From the NCBI RefSeq assembly GCF_030052995.1, contig NZ_JASJPW010000001.1:1664001-1728000 (forward strand): DNA of 64,000 bases. The letters run 5' to 3'. The notes beneath the pieces are model-generated. The model was given only the letters and a program-made list of their open reading frames with translations, had not been told where the DNA came from and did no database searches. Both the position numbers and the translations under genes were made by a program. The DNA comes from Gemmobacter sp. 24YEA27. Its GTDB lineage: Bacteria > Pseudomonadota > Alphaproteobacteria > Rhodobacterales > Rhodobacteraceae. Of this stretch, positions 8,538 through 18,518 are shown one piece after another (within the stretch, counting starts at the first letter, position 1; the number at the start of each line of letters is the position of its first letter).

Positions 8538-10018
8538 TCTGCGGCCTCCGTTTCACCTGTGGCCGGTTCCGTCCGGGGGGCTGCCTCAGCCGGAGCGGCG
8601 GATTGTTCCGGCGCCTGTTCCGGCGACACTTCCGGCGACGCTTCCGGCGGGCGCTCCAGCCAGCCGGTCACCGCATTGTTGCGGTTCAGCACCTGATGCG
8701 CGGCCTGCATCACATCTTCGATGGTCACCTCATCCAGCACCGCCGTATAGCTTTGGATATCCTCAAGCCCGAGGCCGACCGAAAGCTCCTCGCCGTAAAG
8801 CTTTGCCAGCCCCATCGCATCGTCTTTGGCATAGATATCCGAGGCACGGATCTGGGTCTTGATCCGGTCAAACGCCTCCGGATCGGGGCCTTCCTCAAGG
8901 AATTTCGCCAGAACCGCATCCATCGCCGCCTCGGCCTCGCCAAGGCTCACCCCGGGTGCGGGCACGACGTAAAGCCCGAAAGTCGCGTCATCGAGCGCAG
9001 TGCCATCGTAAAAGGCCGAAGACCAGACCGCGACCTGGGCATCGAACTGAAGCGCGCGCGGCAGGATCGCCGTCTGGCCATTGCCGCCCAGAAGCTCGGC
9101 CAGGATCGACAATGCGGCTGCGGTCTTCTGATCGCCCGGATTGCGCTCCGGCGCCAGGTAAGAACGGTAAACATAGGGGTCAGAGACCCGCTCATCGGCA
9201 TAGGTCAGCCGGCGTTCCGCCAAGTGCGGCGGTTCTTGCGGGCGGAGGCGCGGCTTTATGCCTTCCGAGGGCGCAATAGGGCCGTAATATTTCTCGGCCA
9301 GTCCCTTCACCTGATCGGGGGTCACATCGCCCGCGATGATCAGCGTCGCATTGTTCGGGGCGTAATATTGCTCATACCAGGCCAGCGCATCCTCGCGGGT
9401 CAGCTCGGCAATCTCATGGCGCCAGCCGATGATCGGAACGCCGTAGCGGTGGTTCATGAACAGGGCCGCCCGCATCTGTTCGCCCAGAAGCGCGCCCGGA
9501 TCGGAATCGGTGCGCTGCGCGCGTTCCTCAAGGATCACCTGGCGTTCGGTGAGCACCACGGCGGGGTCGAGTTTCAGCCCCCGCATCCGGTCGGCCTCCA
9601 TCTCCATCACCATTTCCAGCTTATCGGCAGCAATGCGCTGGAAATATGCGGTGTAATCCCAGGAGGTGAAGGCATTGTCATCACCGCCATGCGCCTCGAC
9701 CGTGGCCGAGAACTGGCCGGCGGGCACTTTGTCGGTGCCCTTGAACATCAGATGTTCCAGAAAATGCGCGATGCCGGATTTGCCCGCAGGCTCATCGGCG
9801 GCGCCGGCGCGATACCAGATCATCTGGACGACGACCGGGGCGCGGTGATCCTCGATCACCACCACATCGAGACCGTTTTCCAGCCGGAAGGCCGAAACCG
9901 TTTCGGCCTGGGCGGCAAAGGCTGACAATGCCGCAAGCAGCGGCAAAGCAGGCATGATCCTCGCAAAACCGCGGGTTTTTCCCCTGGCTTTACGGGCAAG
10001 TCGGGTCACAAGACGCAT
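8534..10018 (-). CDS. M16 family zinc metallopeptidase, catalytic subunit
   Basis: A 494-residue exported peptidase. The inverted zinc motif HFLEH lies in SGIAHFLEHLMFKGT, with the downstream glutamate in a helix (EMVMEMEADRM). A second M16 domain follows. The C-terminus is a Pro/Glu/Ala-rich tail built on imperfect PEASPEVSPEQAPEQ repeats. A signal peptide is visible (MPALPLLAALSAFAAQA), preceded by a basic stretch when the start at 10018 is used; that start has a GGAGG site four bases away. A second candidate start is 9955, with a closer GAGG. It is translationally coupled to the inactive-type M16 gene downstream, and such pairs probably work as heterodimers. Confidence 0.9.
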   Translation of the reverse strand: MRLVTRLARKARGKTRGFARIMPALPLLAALSAFAAQAETVSAFRLENGLDVVVIEDHRAPVVVQMIWYRAGAADEPAGKSGIAHFLEHLMFKGTDKVPAGQFSATVEAHGGDDNAFTSWDYTAYFQRIAADKLEMVMEMEADRMRGLKLDPAVVLTERQVILEERAQRTDSDPGALLGEQMRAALFMNHRYGVPIIGWRHEIAELTREDALAWYEQYYAPNNATLIIAGDVTPDQVKGLAEKYYGPIAPSEGIKPRLRPQEPPHLAERRLTYADERVSDPYVYRSYLAPERNPGDQKTAAALSILAELLGGNGQTAILPRALQFDAQVAVWSSAFYDGTALDDATFGLYVVPAPGVSLGEAEAAMDAVLAKFLEEGPDPEAFDRIKTQIRASDIYAKDDAMGLAKLYGEELSVGLGLEDIQSYTAVLDEVTIEDVMQAAHQVLNRNNAVTGWLERPPEASPEVSPEQAPEQSAAPAEAAPRTEPATGETEAAE

Positions 10019-10132
10019 CCGTCCTCCGATGGTTTTCCGCTGTGTTCCGGGCGCTGCCCGGCAAGGGGCAGGTTTAACGGGCTCCTGGCGGCTGAGGTCC
10101 GGGGCGCGCGGCTTACGGACGCATCCCCGACA

Positions 10133-10747
10133 TCAGAACAGCTGGAGGCCGCCGCGCTTCTTCTTCTGGCGTTCCTTTTCTTCCTTCTGCTTGTCATAGC
10201 CTTCCGGCGGAGCAGATGGGGTCAAAAGACCGCGAGAACGCCAGTATTCCAGTTCACGATACTGATTGAGCGACTGGTCTTTATAGGCGCGGTAATAGGT
10301 GTTGACGCTGAACATGCGCTCAAGAATGCGGCCCTTGTTGTCGCGGCGCCATTGCAGATCTTCCGAGGCCAGCTGGCTGCGGATATCGGCCTGGGTGCCA
10401 TTGCGCGCGGCATGGGCGTAAAGCGCGGCGTCGGCGGCGGGGATGCCACCCGAGGCGCCGGGCTTGCCACCAAGCGCCACAACAGCATCATCAAGCGGGC
10501 GCTGATCGGTGCGGTTGCCGCCGCCCGGCGTGGGCGCGGGCAGGTCCCTGAGACTGGTGGGCATTTCCAGCGCCTTCGGCGGCAGGACCGCGAATTCATC
10601 CGGCCCGTCTTTCGAGCGCAGCCGCATCAGATCGGTTGAATCGCCCTTGTCGGCGGCACAGCCGGACAGCACCAGCGCAATCGTCAGCGCGATCATGCCT
10701 TTGCCCGACCTTGCGCCCGATCTTGCCTGCATCCTGTTCCCCGGCAT
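10133..10747 (-). CDS. DUF3035-type lipoprotein
   Basis: A protein of up to 204 residues with a lipobox near its start (MIALTIALVLSGCAADKG, acylated Cys in LSGC). After it comes a conserved-looking segment DEFAVLPPKALEMPTSLRDLPAPTPGGGNRTD and a basic C-terminus ending in a run of Lys/Arg. Proteins of this kind between lspA and the M16 peptidases are annotated DUF3035 in Rhodobacterales; their function is unknown. Three in-frame starts are possible (10747, 10732, 10696). The first two leave positive charges before the hydrophobic core, as a lipoprotein signal needs, and 10747 has a GGAAAG site. The neighbour lspA encodes the signal peptidase that would process it. Confidence 0.75.
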   Translation of the reverse strand: MPGNRMQARSGARSGKGMIALTIALVLSGCAADKGDSTDLMRLRSKDGPDEFAVLPPKALEMPTSLRDLPAPTPGGGNRTDQRPLDDAVVALGGKPGASGGIPAADAALYAHAARNGTQADIRSQLASEDLQWRRDNKGRILERMFSVNTYYRAYKDQSLNQYRELEYWRSRGLLTPSAPPEGYDKQKEEKERQKKKRGGLQLF

Positions 10748-10862
10748 TCGTCTTTCCGTCTTATGCTGCCCTTCGGCCTTTGAAGTCTCTTAGCCTATGG
10801 GATTGGTCGCGTCACGGGGTCTTTCGGCCAGGGCGCAGGCCCGGCACCGTCAGAAATCCGGC

Positions 10863-11357
10863 TCAGCCCTTTTTTGCCCCCGATTTCCGGCCCTCAGCCG
10901 GCCTGCCGGTAAAGAGCACGAGGCCAAAGGCCCCGGCAAAGATTGCGATATCGGCGACGTTGAACGCATAGGGATTCTCGAATCCGCAGCAGGACGTATT
11001 GAGGAAATCCGCCACCGCGCCGTACCAGATCCGGTCGATCACATTGCCAAGTGCACCGCCGACCAGCAGACCGGCGGAAATCTGCGCAAGGGTGCCGGGG
11101 CGCGAGCGCCGCACCCAGACCCAGACCCAGGCCGAGATCACCAGCGAGACCAGAACGATTCCCCACCGCACTGCCTCGGCATCCCCGGCAAAGAGGCCGA
11201 AATTGATGCCGCGATTCCAGGCCATGCGGAAGACGAGGAAGGGCGGCCAGATGTCGATCTCGCCCCGGTTGATCAGATCGAGCCCCTGGACCACCGCCAG
11301 TTTGGACGCCTGGTCGAGGCCGAAGGTGATGAGGGCGGAAAGCCAGGCTGCGCGCAT
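10863..11357 (-). CDS. lspA: Lipoprotein signal peptidase (signal peptidase II)
   Basis: A 164-residue inner-membrane aspartic protease that cleaves prolipoproteins after lipid modification. Four hydrophobic segments are visible. Family motifs are present: GLDQASK near the N-terminus, NRGINFGLF, GALGNVIDRI and NVADIAI. The catalytic aspartates are expected in VADFLN and NVAD. The start at 11357 is one base beyond the purH stop and gives the normal length; an in-frame extension to 11405 lies inside purH. Coupling to purH is a common alphaproteobacterial arrangement. Confidence 0.93.
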   Translation of the reverse strand: MRAAWLSALITFGLDQASKLAVVQGLDLINRGEIDIWPPFLVFRMAWNRGINFGLFAGDAEAVRWGIVLVSLVISAWVWVWVRRSRPGTLAQISAGLLVGGALGNVIDRIWYGAVADFLNTSCCGFENPYAFNVADIAIFAGAFGLVLFTGRPAEGRKSGAKKG

Positions 11358-11358
11358 G

Positions 11359-12972
11359 TCAGTGCCGGAAATGGCGCTGGCCGGTGAAGACCATCGCAAG
11401 GCCAAGCCGGTCTGCGGCTTCGATCACATCGGCATCTTTCATCGAGCCACCGGGCTGGATCACAGCTTTGACGCCATTGCCCGCCAGAACTTCGATCCCG
11501 TCGGCAAAGGGGAAGAAGGCGTCCGAGGCGACGACTGAACCGACCGCCGGGCTTTCGCTCAGCCCAAGGGCTCCGGCGATCTCGCCGGCTTTCCTCGCGC
11601 CGATCATGGTGCTGTCGACGCGGCTCATCTGGCCCGCGCCGATGCCGACCGTGGCCCCGTCTTTCACATAGACGATGGCGTTTGATTTGACATGTTTCGC
11701 GACTTTCCAGGCGAAGAACAGGTCTTCCAGCTCTTGGCCCGAAGGGGCGCGTTTCGTCACCACTTTCAGATCAGATAGCGTGATGGTGTCGACATCCGAA
11801 TCCTGGACAAGAAAGCCACCCGCGACCTGGCGGAACGAGAGCACTCCCTGCGACGCATCCGGCAGCGCGCCCGTGGTCAGGAGGCGGAGGTTCTTTTTCG
11901 CCGCAAAGACCGCTTTCGCCGCATCGCTGGCCGAAGGCGCGATGACGACTTCGGTGAAGATCTTCACGATCTCTTCGGCGGTGGCGGCGTCCAGCTCCTG
12001 GTTCAGCGCGACAATGCCGCCGAAAGCCGAGGTCGTATCGCAGCTATAGGCGCGCTGGTAAGCTTCGAGCAGCGAAGAGCCTTTGCCGACGCCGCAGGGG
12101 TTCGCATGTTTGATAATGGCAACCGCCGGGCCCTGGCCCGCAAACTCTGCCACCAGCTCGAACGCGGCATCGGTGTCGTTGATATTGTTGTAGCTGAGTT
12201 CCTTGCCCTGCCACTGTTTTGCGGTGGCCACGCCGGGTCTGTTCGATCCGTCCAGGTAGAAGGCGGCTTTCTGGTGCGGATTCTCGCCATAACGCAGGGT
12301 TTGTGCAAGTTTTCCGGCCATGGCGCGGTAACGCGGCGCGGGTTCCGCAATCGCCGCCGCCATCCAGGTCGACACGGCGGTGTCATAGGCCGCGGTGCGG
12401 GCATAAGCGGTCAGCGCGAGCCGCTGGCGGAAGGCATAGCTCGTGCCGCCATTCTGTTCGATTTCTGCAATTATACCGGCATAGTCTTCGGTATCGGTCA
12501 CCACCGCGACAAAGGCGTGGTTCTTGGCCGCCGCCCTGATCATCGCCGGGCCGCCAATGTCGATATTCTCGACTGCGGTGGCATAATCGGCGCCCTTCGC
12601 CACGGTCTCTTCAAACGGGTAGAGGTTCACGACCAGGATATCGATCGCTCCGATCCCGTGATCCTCCATCGCCGCGACATGATCTTTATTGTCGCGCAGC
12701 GCGAGCAGCCCGCCATGCACCATCGGATGCAGCGTCTTGACGCGACCATCCATCATTTCGGGGAAACCGGTGATCTCGGCCACGTCTTTCACCGGCAGAT
12801 CCGCCTCGCGCAGCGCCTTGGCTGTGCCGCCGGTCGAGAGTAGTTCGACGCCATGGTCGTGCAGCGCGCGCGCAAACCCGATCAGCCCGGTCTTGTCCGA
12901 TACCGACAAAAGGGCGCGGCGCGGGCGGACGGGTGTCGTAGGGGCGGCGGAGCGGGGCGCGGAAATCGACAT
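11359..12972 (-). CDS. purH: Bifunctional AICAR formyltransferase / IMP cyclohydrolase
   Basis: A 537-residue enzyme for the last two steps of IMP synthesis: folate-dependent formylation of AICAR, then ring closure. The N-terminal cyclohydrolase (MGS-like) domain begins [20 protein letters not shown], with [11 protein letters not shown] and the highly conserved [13 protein letters not shown]. The C-terminal transformylase part includes [25 protein letters not shown] and [10 protein letters not shown]. Length is normal. The ATG at 12972 follows a GAGAGG site. It lies downstream of the heparinase-like gene with 21 bases between them and is coupled to lspA. Confidence 0.97.
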   Translation of the reverse strand: MSISAPRSAAPTTPVRPRRALLSVSDKTGLIGFARALHDHGVELLSTGGTAKALREADLPVKDVAEITGFPEMMDGRVKTLHPMVHGGLLALRDNKDHVAAMEDHGIGAIDILVVNLYPFEETVAKGADYATAVENIDIGGPAMIRAAAKNHAFVAVVTDTEDYAGIIAEIEQNGGTSYAFRQRLALTAYARTAAYDTAVSTWMAAAIAEPAPRYRAMAGKLAQTLRYGENPHQKAAFYLDGSNRPGVATAKQWQGKELSYNNINDTDAAFELVAEFAGQGPAVAIIKHANPCGVGKGSSLLEAYQRAYSCDTTSAFGGIVALNQELDAATAEEIVKIFTEVVIAPSASDAAKAVFAAKKNLRLLTTGALPDASQGVLSFRQVAGGFLVQDSDVDTITLSDLKVVTKRAPSGQELEDLFFAWKVAKHVKSNAIVYVKDGATVGIGAGQMSRVDSTMIGARKAGEIAGALGLSESPAVGSVVASDAFFPFADGIEVLAGNGVKAVIQPGGSMKDADVIEAADRLGLAMVFTGQRHFRH

Positions 12973-12993
12973 GGGGCCTCTCTGACGGGGAAT

Positions 12994-14724
12994 TCAGATG
13001 GGAACCGGGTCATCCCGGTCCAGATCGCGGATCGCGAGCGGAGTATCCTGGGCTTTCGCAAGCGTCCAGCCGATACGGTTGTCATAGTGCTGGGCAAAGC
13101 CCATCAACACGATCTGTTGTGCATGGCGTGGCGCAAGCCGGCCCCGTTCCAGCCAGGCCGAGGGCTCCAGCGAGAGATCGGCGCCGCTGTCATGGCGGAA
13201 AACCCAGATCTCGCCCGATCTCAGCTGCATCGACACCGCCGCCCCGCCCATATCCAGCGAGGCATCGACATCGGGATGCAGATGGAAGCGGATGGTGAAG
13301 GGCAGCCCACCCAGCGGCGAGCGCTCGACCATCCGGTCAAACTGCGCGCGGGCCTCCGGTGTGGTCGAGGATAGAAGATCCGTGCCGCTCAGCCGCCGCC
13401 CGTCGGGCGAGAGATGCAGCTCGCGTGTGGCGATGAGGCCGTGACCCGCCTGCCAGCCATCATGGCTAAGCCGCACGAAAGCGCCGTCAGCCCCGGCGAA
13501 ATGCAGGTCCGAGACATGGGCACGCTCGCTCAGATGGCTGGTCGAGGCGCCAAAGCGGGATGAGGAAAACCCGGTCAGCGACAGGGCCGAATGCGACTGC
13601 GTCGCCCGTGCCGCGAGCCGCCATTCCGGCCCGGCGCTCTGACCCGGGCCGCAATTGACGATCAGCGGGCGGCGCCCGGAACTCAGCTCAAACGCCGCGG
13701 TCGAGGCATGCGCGTGTTGTGCCGCCGGGCCGCCGGGCGGGTCGGCGACATCAAGGATGACGGTGGTGCGGGCGGCCGAGAGCCGTGCATAGCCCATCGC
13801 CAGAGTAACATGCCCCGCCGCTGGCAGCGCCCGTGAGGCAGCAAGTGCCTGGTCAAGCCGCCCCTCAGGCCCGGTGCCGCCGGAATGGAAGCGCGCCAGC
13901 CCGCCATCGGAATGGCGCAGCGCGCGCAGACAGGGCGCGACGCGGTCCAAAGCCGCCGAAAGCGCCACCGGAACCGTGTGCCCCGCATCCGAGAGGCTTT
14001 GCACCGCCCAGCCGAGCAGGGTGAAAATCTCAAGCAATTCCTCGGGGTTGCGGCTGTTGATCGCGCCGCTGCGGTCGATGCGCTCATCGCATTCCTTCGC
14101 CAGTGCGGTCAGCGCCTGGCCAAGTTTTGGCGCCTCTTCCTCCAGCGAGAGATGGGTGTAGATCAGGCCGGTCAGCGCCTCGATCCGGGCAAGGCCGGGC
14201 CGGGCCGACGCCGCGCGGCGCGCCAGAAACCCCGCCTGCCGCGCCAGAGAGGCGAAGAATCGGGCGCGGTCTGAAGGGGCTTCGCCCTCGAGCAGGAAAT
14301 CGGAATGATGGATCCAGCGGATCAGCCGCCTGCCGGTCAGCGCCGGGGTCCAGCCAGGGCGGGTGCCATCGCCGAATCGCCGGATCCAGCTCCAGGTCCA
14401 GGAGCGGGCCCGGTCGCGCGCCCGCGATGTGCCAAGAGCGGCCAGATCATCAAGCCAGGTGAAGCCATGCGCCTCATCAGTGAAGGCGGGGTCGGGCGCG
14501 GTCAGATCCCAGATCTCGGCTTCGGCACTTGGGTCCCCGGCTTCGACCAGATGGCCGGCAAGCACGATATTCCCGGCCATGATCTGCTTGCCGCGCGCAT
14601 AAAGCCCGATGGAGCGCGGCTCTGGGCGCAGCGAAAAGCCGTCCGCCGGTTTGGCATGGCGCGCGGCCCAGGCGGCATAGCGATTTGCCAGCCGCTCACG
14701 CCGGCCCGGCGCCTCGAAGCCCAT
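12994..14724 (-). CDS. Heparinase II/III family protein
   Basis: A 576-residue protein with the layout of heparinase II/III-like proteins: an N-terminal alpha-helical toroid (TWSWIRRFGDGTRPGWTPALTGRRLIRWIHH) and a C-terminal beta-sandwich with SSGRRPLIVNCGPGQ and HSALSLTGFSSSRFG. Proteins like this are frequent next to purH in Rhodobacterales and are thought to act on acidic polysaccharides, but the substrate is unproven. No signal peptide is apparent. The ATG at 14724 (MGFEAPGRRERL) is chosen because it leaves the usual short basic leader before the conserved PEPRSIGLYARGKQIMAGN. A GTG at 14838 would add 38 residues but has no good ribosome binding site. Confidence 0.8.
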   Translation of the reverse strand: MGFEAPGRRERLANRYAAWAARHAKPADGFSLRPEPRSIGLYARGKQIMAGNIVLAGHLVEAGDPSAEAEIWDLTAPDPAFTDEAHGFTWLDDLAALGTSRARDRARSWTWSWIRRFGDGTRPGWTPALTGRRLIRWIHHSDFLLEGEAPSDRARFFASLARQAGFLARRAASARPGLARIEALTGLIYTHLSLEEEAPKLGQALTALAKECDERIDRSGAINSRNPEELLEIFTLLGWAVQSLSDAGHTVPVALSAALDRVAPCLRALRHSDGGLARFHSGGTGPEGRLDQALAASRALPAAGHVTLAMGYARLSAARTTVILDVADPPGGPAAQHAHASTAAFELSSGRRPLIVNCGPGQSAGPEWRLAARATQSHSALSLTGFSSSRFGASTSHLSERAHVSDLHFAGADGAFVRLSHDGWQAGHGLIATRELHLSPDGRRLSGTDLLSSTTPEARAQFDRMVERSPLGGLPFTIRFHLHPDVDASLDMGGAAVSMQLRSGEIWVFRHDSGADLSLEPSAWLERGRLAPRHAQQIVLMGFAQHYDNRIGWTLAKAQDTPLAIRDLDRDDPVPI

Positions 14725-15020
14725 CTCACTGACGCGGTCACTGGCGCGTGTCACCCGGTTCTGCCCTTCCTGCCATACGCCCTCCGATTGTCCCCCGGAA
14801 GCGGCGCGGAGAATAGCTGCAGCCTGACGGATTGTCACCGGACTGTCGGCGGGCGGGCGCGTGAAACTGCGGGCATCACGCGGCGAGGTGGCGGGCAGGG
14901 GCCGGTTTTCGCATCGTTTTCAGGCTGGAAACGCAGCTTTTTCTGCCCCGCTGTGGTAACTGCGAAGAATTAGGGGCAAAATCATCCGGTGATCCTTCTG
15001 TGGCAGCCAGGGAACAAGCT

Positions 15021-15979
15021 GTGAAAAAGCCGATTCTTCTGCTGGCGGGCGCCATTCTGGCCTGCGTCGTTCTTCTGGGGGCGGTGCTGAGCCTGCCATT
15101 CGTGCTGCCAGGCGCGGCGCTGGGGCGCGAATTGTCGCAGGAGGAATTTGCCGCCCGATATGAGGTTCCGCTGACGCCTCCGGCTGGGCCGGTTGCGGTC
15201 TACCATCTGGGGCATTCGCTGACCGGGCGCGATATGCCGGCGATTCTCGCCGGTTTTGCCGGACATGACTGGAACAGTCAGCTCGGCTGGGGGCAAGCCT
15301 GAACGCGCATCGTAAGGGCGAAGTCGCTGGACTGGCAGAGGAAAATGCAACACCCGCCTTTCGCCCGGCGGGGGAGGCCATTGCTAGTGGTGACTATCCG
15401 GTGGTGGTGCTGACCGAAATGGTGGCGCTGGAAGATGCGATCCGCTGGCATGATGCGCCGGGCGCGCTGGCCTTCTGGGCGGCTGAGATCCGCAAGGCGC
15501 GCCCCGATGCCCGGGTCTATCTTTACGAGACCTGGCATTCGCTGAACGACACGTCGAACGACCCGGGCGACTGGCTGGGGCGGATCGGCCAGGACCTGCC
15601 CGCCTTGTGGGAGGGCGCGCTGCTCCGCCCGGCCATGGCGGCGGAGGGCGTCGGCACGATCCATGTCATCCCCGGCGGCCAGGTGATGGCAGCGGCGGTG
15701 CGCGCGGCAGAGGCGGGCGAGCTGCCCGGGCTTCGCGGTGTCGAGGATTTCCTGAGCGATGACATCCATTTCAACGATACCGGCGCCTGGCTGATGGCAG
15801 TGACGCATTATGCGGTGATCTACGGCCGCTCGCCGGTGGGGTTGCCCGCAGACGTCGCCCGCGCCGATGGCAGCCGCATCAATATTGATCCGGTGGCGGC
15901 AAGGCGGATGCAGGAAATCGCCTGGGATGTCGTGACCGCCTATCCGCCAAGCGGTGTCGCGCAAAGGCGGGGGCCGTGA
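15021..15979 (+). pseudogene. SGNH/GDSL-type hydrolase-like envelope protein, split by a -1 frameshift
   Basis: The first part starts at a GTG (15021) with an AGGGA site and reads MKKPILLLAGAILACVVLL, a signal peptide or anchor. It continues to YHLGHSLTGRDMP, where GHSL resembles the GDSL serine block, and stops at 15302 after QLGWGQA. Shifting one frame at the G5 run (15289-15293) gives LGWGASLNAHRKGEVAGLAEENATPAFRP without a stop until 15979. That part ends with DDIHFNDTGAW, matching the DxxH block of SGNH hydrolases. Read together it is one protein of about 319 residues, possibly a polysaccharide O-acetyl esterase or transferase-like factor; the activity is inferred. It overlaps the next gene (GTGA), so both belong to one operon at the left edge of the glycan locus. 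Confidence 0.7.
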
Positions 15980-17691
15980 GGGTGGCGCTGACCCGCCGGG
16001 CTTTTGGCAAATCCGTTGCGGGCGCTGTTGCGGGTGCGATGGCTGTGCCGCTGCTGCCCGGCGCCGCCTGGGCAGAGGCGAGGGCGCAGGGCCTCGGCAT
16101 GGGGCTTTTGGGCGGGCGCGACTGGTCGCCGGAACAGCCGTTCCTTGATGTGATGAAATCGGCACGCGACTGGATCGGGCATCAGCCGGGGCAATGGGGC
16201 GGCCTGGACCATGACGCGCTGGCAGCGGCGGGCGTGCTGGGCGATCATGGCTGGCCGAAGCATATCCCGGCGGGGCTCACCGCCATCGGCACCGTGCTTT
16301 TGACCGATATGCCGCCTGATGCGCGCGATCTGGCCGGGCGCTATCTGGTGACCTGGAGCGGCAGCGGTGATGTCGCGGTTGGCGGTCTGGCGCGCAATCC
16401 GCGCCGGGACGGCAGCCGGATCAGCTTTGATTATACGCCCGGGCCGGGTCTTGTCGATCTGCGCATCACCGAAAGCGATCCCGCCGATCCGGTCCGCGAG
16501 ATCCGCGTCTTGCGCGAAGACCGCGAGTCGCTCATGGCAGCGGGGGAAGTGTTCAACCCCGATTTCCTTGCGCGGATAAAAGGCATCGGGCTTTTGCGGT
16601 TCATGGACTGGCTGCAGACCAACGATTCGCCGCTGATCCGGCCGGAAGACCGGCCCCGGCCCGGGGATTACACCTGGACGCGGCGTGGCGTGCCGGTTGA
16701 GGTCGTGGTGGAGCTTGCGAACCGGATGGAGGCCGATCCCTGGATCACGCTGCCGCATATGGCGTCAGATGCTCTGGTGGCCGAGATGGCGCAGGTTGTC
16801 GCGACAGGTCTGGCGCCGGGCCGTGTAGCCTGGGTGGAGTATTCCAACGAGGTCTGGAACTGGCAGTTTTCCCAGGCCGCCTGGGCGGATCAGCAGGCCA
16901 AGGCCCGCTGGGGCGGGGATGGCGGCTGGCTCGCCTTTTACGCACTGCGCGCGGCAGAGGTCATGGCGATCTGGGCGGAGGAAATCGCCGATCCGGCGCG
17001 GCTTGTGCGGGTCCTGTCGACCCAGACCGGCTGGCTGGGGCTGGAAGAGCATATCCTTGCGCCAAAGCAGGTGACGGATGAGGGACGGCCCGCACCTGTG
17101 ACCAGCTTTGATGCCTGGGCGGTGACCGGCTATTTCTCGGGCGCGCTGGGCCATGAGGATCGGCTGCCGATGATCCGCGCCTGGCTTGGCGAAAGCAAAG
17201 AGGCAGCAAAGGAACATGCTGCGCGACTGGGGCTTGAAGGCGCTGCGCTGGAAGCCTGGGGCGAGAAATACGGGCTCGACCAGGCAATCGGGCGCGCCGT
17301 TGCGGAATTGCGCGATGGTTCTGTCTCGGGGAATCCCGATGATACCCTGGCGCATCTGACCGGGGTGATCTGGTCCTATCAGGCTGAAATTGCAGAAAAA
17401 CACGGGCTGCGGCTTGTGATGTATGAGGGCGGCACCCATGTGACCGGGATCGGCCCGGTTGCCGATGACGCCGAGGTCACCGCCTTTTTCACCGCGCTGA
17501 ACTATTCGGACGGAATGGGCGTGCTTTATGAGGAACTGCTCGCCTCCTGGGCGGAGCTGAGTGATGCGCCTTTCACCCATTACGGCTTTGTCGCGACCCC
17601 TGGACGGCATGGCAGCTGGGGCGCGCTCAGGCATCTCTCGGATGACAATCCGCGCTGGCGGGCGCTGATCCGGGCCTGTGGCGCATGCTGA
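15976..17691 (+). CDS. Tat-exported protein with a clan GH-A glycosidase-like barrel
   Basis: A 571-residue protein starting at a GTG that overlaps the preceding stop. It has a twin-arginine signal (LTRRAFGKSVAGAVAGAMAV, then LLPGAAWA), so it is exported folded. The body looks like a TIM-barrel glycoside hydrolase: VEYSNEVWNWQF places an Asn-Glu pair (Glu292) where clan GH-A enzymes carry the acid/base, and LVMYEGGTH (Glu484) is a candidate nucleophile. No specific GH family can be named. A glycan-trimming or glycan-binding role in the periplasm fits the SGNH gene before it and the overlapping glycosyltransferase after it. Confidence 0.7.
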   Translation: MRVALTRRAFGKSVAGAVAGAMAVPLLPGAAWAEARAQGLGMGLLGGRDWSPEQPFLDVMKSARDWIGHQPGQWGGLDHDALAAAGVLGDHGWPKHIPAGLTAIGTVLLTDMPPDARDLAGRYLVTWSGSGDVAVGGLARNPRRDGSRISFDYTPGPGLVDLRITESDPADPVREIRVLREDRESLMAAGEVFNPDFLARIKGIGLLRFMDWLQTNDSPLIRPEDRPRPGDYTWTRRGVPVEVVVELANRMEADPWITLPHMASDALVAEMAQVVATGLAPGRVAWVEYSNEVWNWQFSQAAWADQQAKARWGGDGGWLAFYALRAAEVMAIWAEEIADPARLVRVLSTQTGWLGLEEHILAPKQVTDEGRPAPVTSFDAWAVTGYFSGALGHEDRLPMIRAWLGESKEAAKEHAARLGLEGAALEAWGEKYGLDQAIGRAVAELRDGSVSGNPDDTLAHLTGVIWSYQAEIAEKHGLRLVMYEGGTHVTGIGPVADDAEVTAFFTALNYSDGMGVLYEELLASWAELSDAPFTHYGFVATPGRHGSWGALRHLSDDNPRWRALIRACGAC

Positions 17692-18518
17692 ACCCGCCGC
17701 CTGCGCTCAGCGTCATCATCCCGGCCTCGAATGAGGCGGCCTGGATCGGCCCCTGTCTCGCGGCGGTCTTAGCCTCAGATCCGGTGCCAGGCGGCGCTGA
17801 GGTGATCGTGGTGGCCAATGGCTGCCGCGACCGCACGGCCGGGATCGCCCGGGCAGTTCCGGTGCCGGCGGGCTGGGAGATGACCGTGCTTGATCTCGCC
17901 GAGGGCTCGAAACCAGGCGCGCTGAATGCGGGCGAGGCGGTGGCGCGGGGCCGCGTTCTCGCCTGGCTTGATGCCGATTGCCTGGTGTCGCCGGGGGTGA
18001 TGGCGGGGCTGGTGGCGGCGCTGGCCCGCCCTCGCGCGCTCTATGCCGGGGCCACGCCGCAGATCCCGCAGGCGAAATCATGGATCACCCGCGCCTATGC
18101 ACGGTTCTGGCAGCAGCTGCCTTTCGCGCAAAGCACTGCGCCCGGCTATGGGCTTTACGCCACCAACCCGGAGGGCCGCGCGCGGTGGGGCGAATTTCCC
18201 CGGCTGATCTCGGATGACACTTTCGTGCGGCTGCGTTTCAAACCTGAGGAGCGGGTGCAGATAGCCGCGCCCTATTCCTGGCCGATGGTCGAAGGCTTTG
18301 CCGCCCTGGTCAGGGTGCGCCGCCGTCAGGATCTTGGCGTGCGCGAACTCGCCGCAGCTTTTCCCGGCATTCTGGAACGCGAGGGCAAGGCCTCCTTAGG
18401 CGCGGGCGGGCTGATACGACTTGCAGCGCGCGACCCGCTGGGCTTCGCGGCCTATGCGGCGGTTGCACTGGCGGTGCGGCTCAGGCGCGGCACTACGGAG
18501 TTCACCCGTGGTCGCTGA
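17685..18518 (+). CDS. Family 2 glycosyltransferase
   Basis: A 277-residue GT-A fold transferase. It opens LSVIIPASNEAAWIGPCL, carries EVIVVANGCRDRTAGIA for nucleotide binding, and has the metal-binding DADC in VLAWLDADCLVSPGV. A DD pair in LISDDTFVRLRF is a likely acceptor-side catalytic element. There is no clear transmembrane domain, only weak C-terminal hydrophobicity. It overlaps the 3' end of the glycosidase-like gene by 7 bases, so it is the third gene of that operon, and it meets the opposite-strand GT4 gene with a 17-base convergent overlap. Donor and acceptor sugars cannot be read from sequence. Confidence 0.88.
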   Translation: MLNPPPALSVIIPASNEAAWIGPCLAAVLASDPVPGGAEVIVVANGCRDRTAGIARAVPVPAGWEMTVLDLAEGSKPGALNAGEAVARGRVLAWLDADCLVSPGVMAGLVAALARPRALYAGATPQIPQAKSWITRAYARFWQQLPFAQSTAPGYGLYATNPEGRARWGEFPRLISDDTFVRLRFKPEERVQIAAPYSWPMVEGFAALVRVRRRQDLGVRELAAAFPGILEREGKASLGAGGLIRLAARDPLGFAAYAAVALAVRLRRGTTEFTRGR

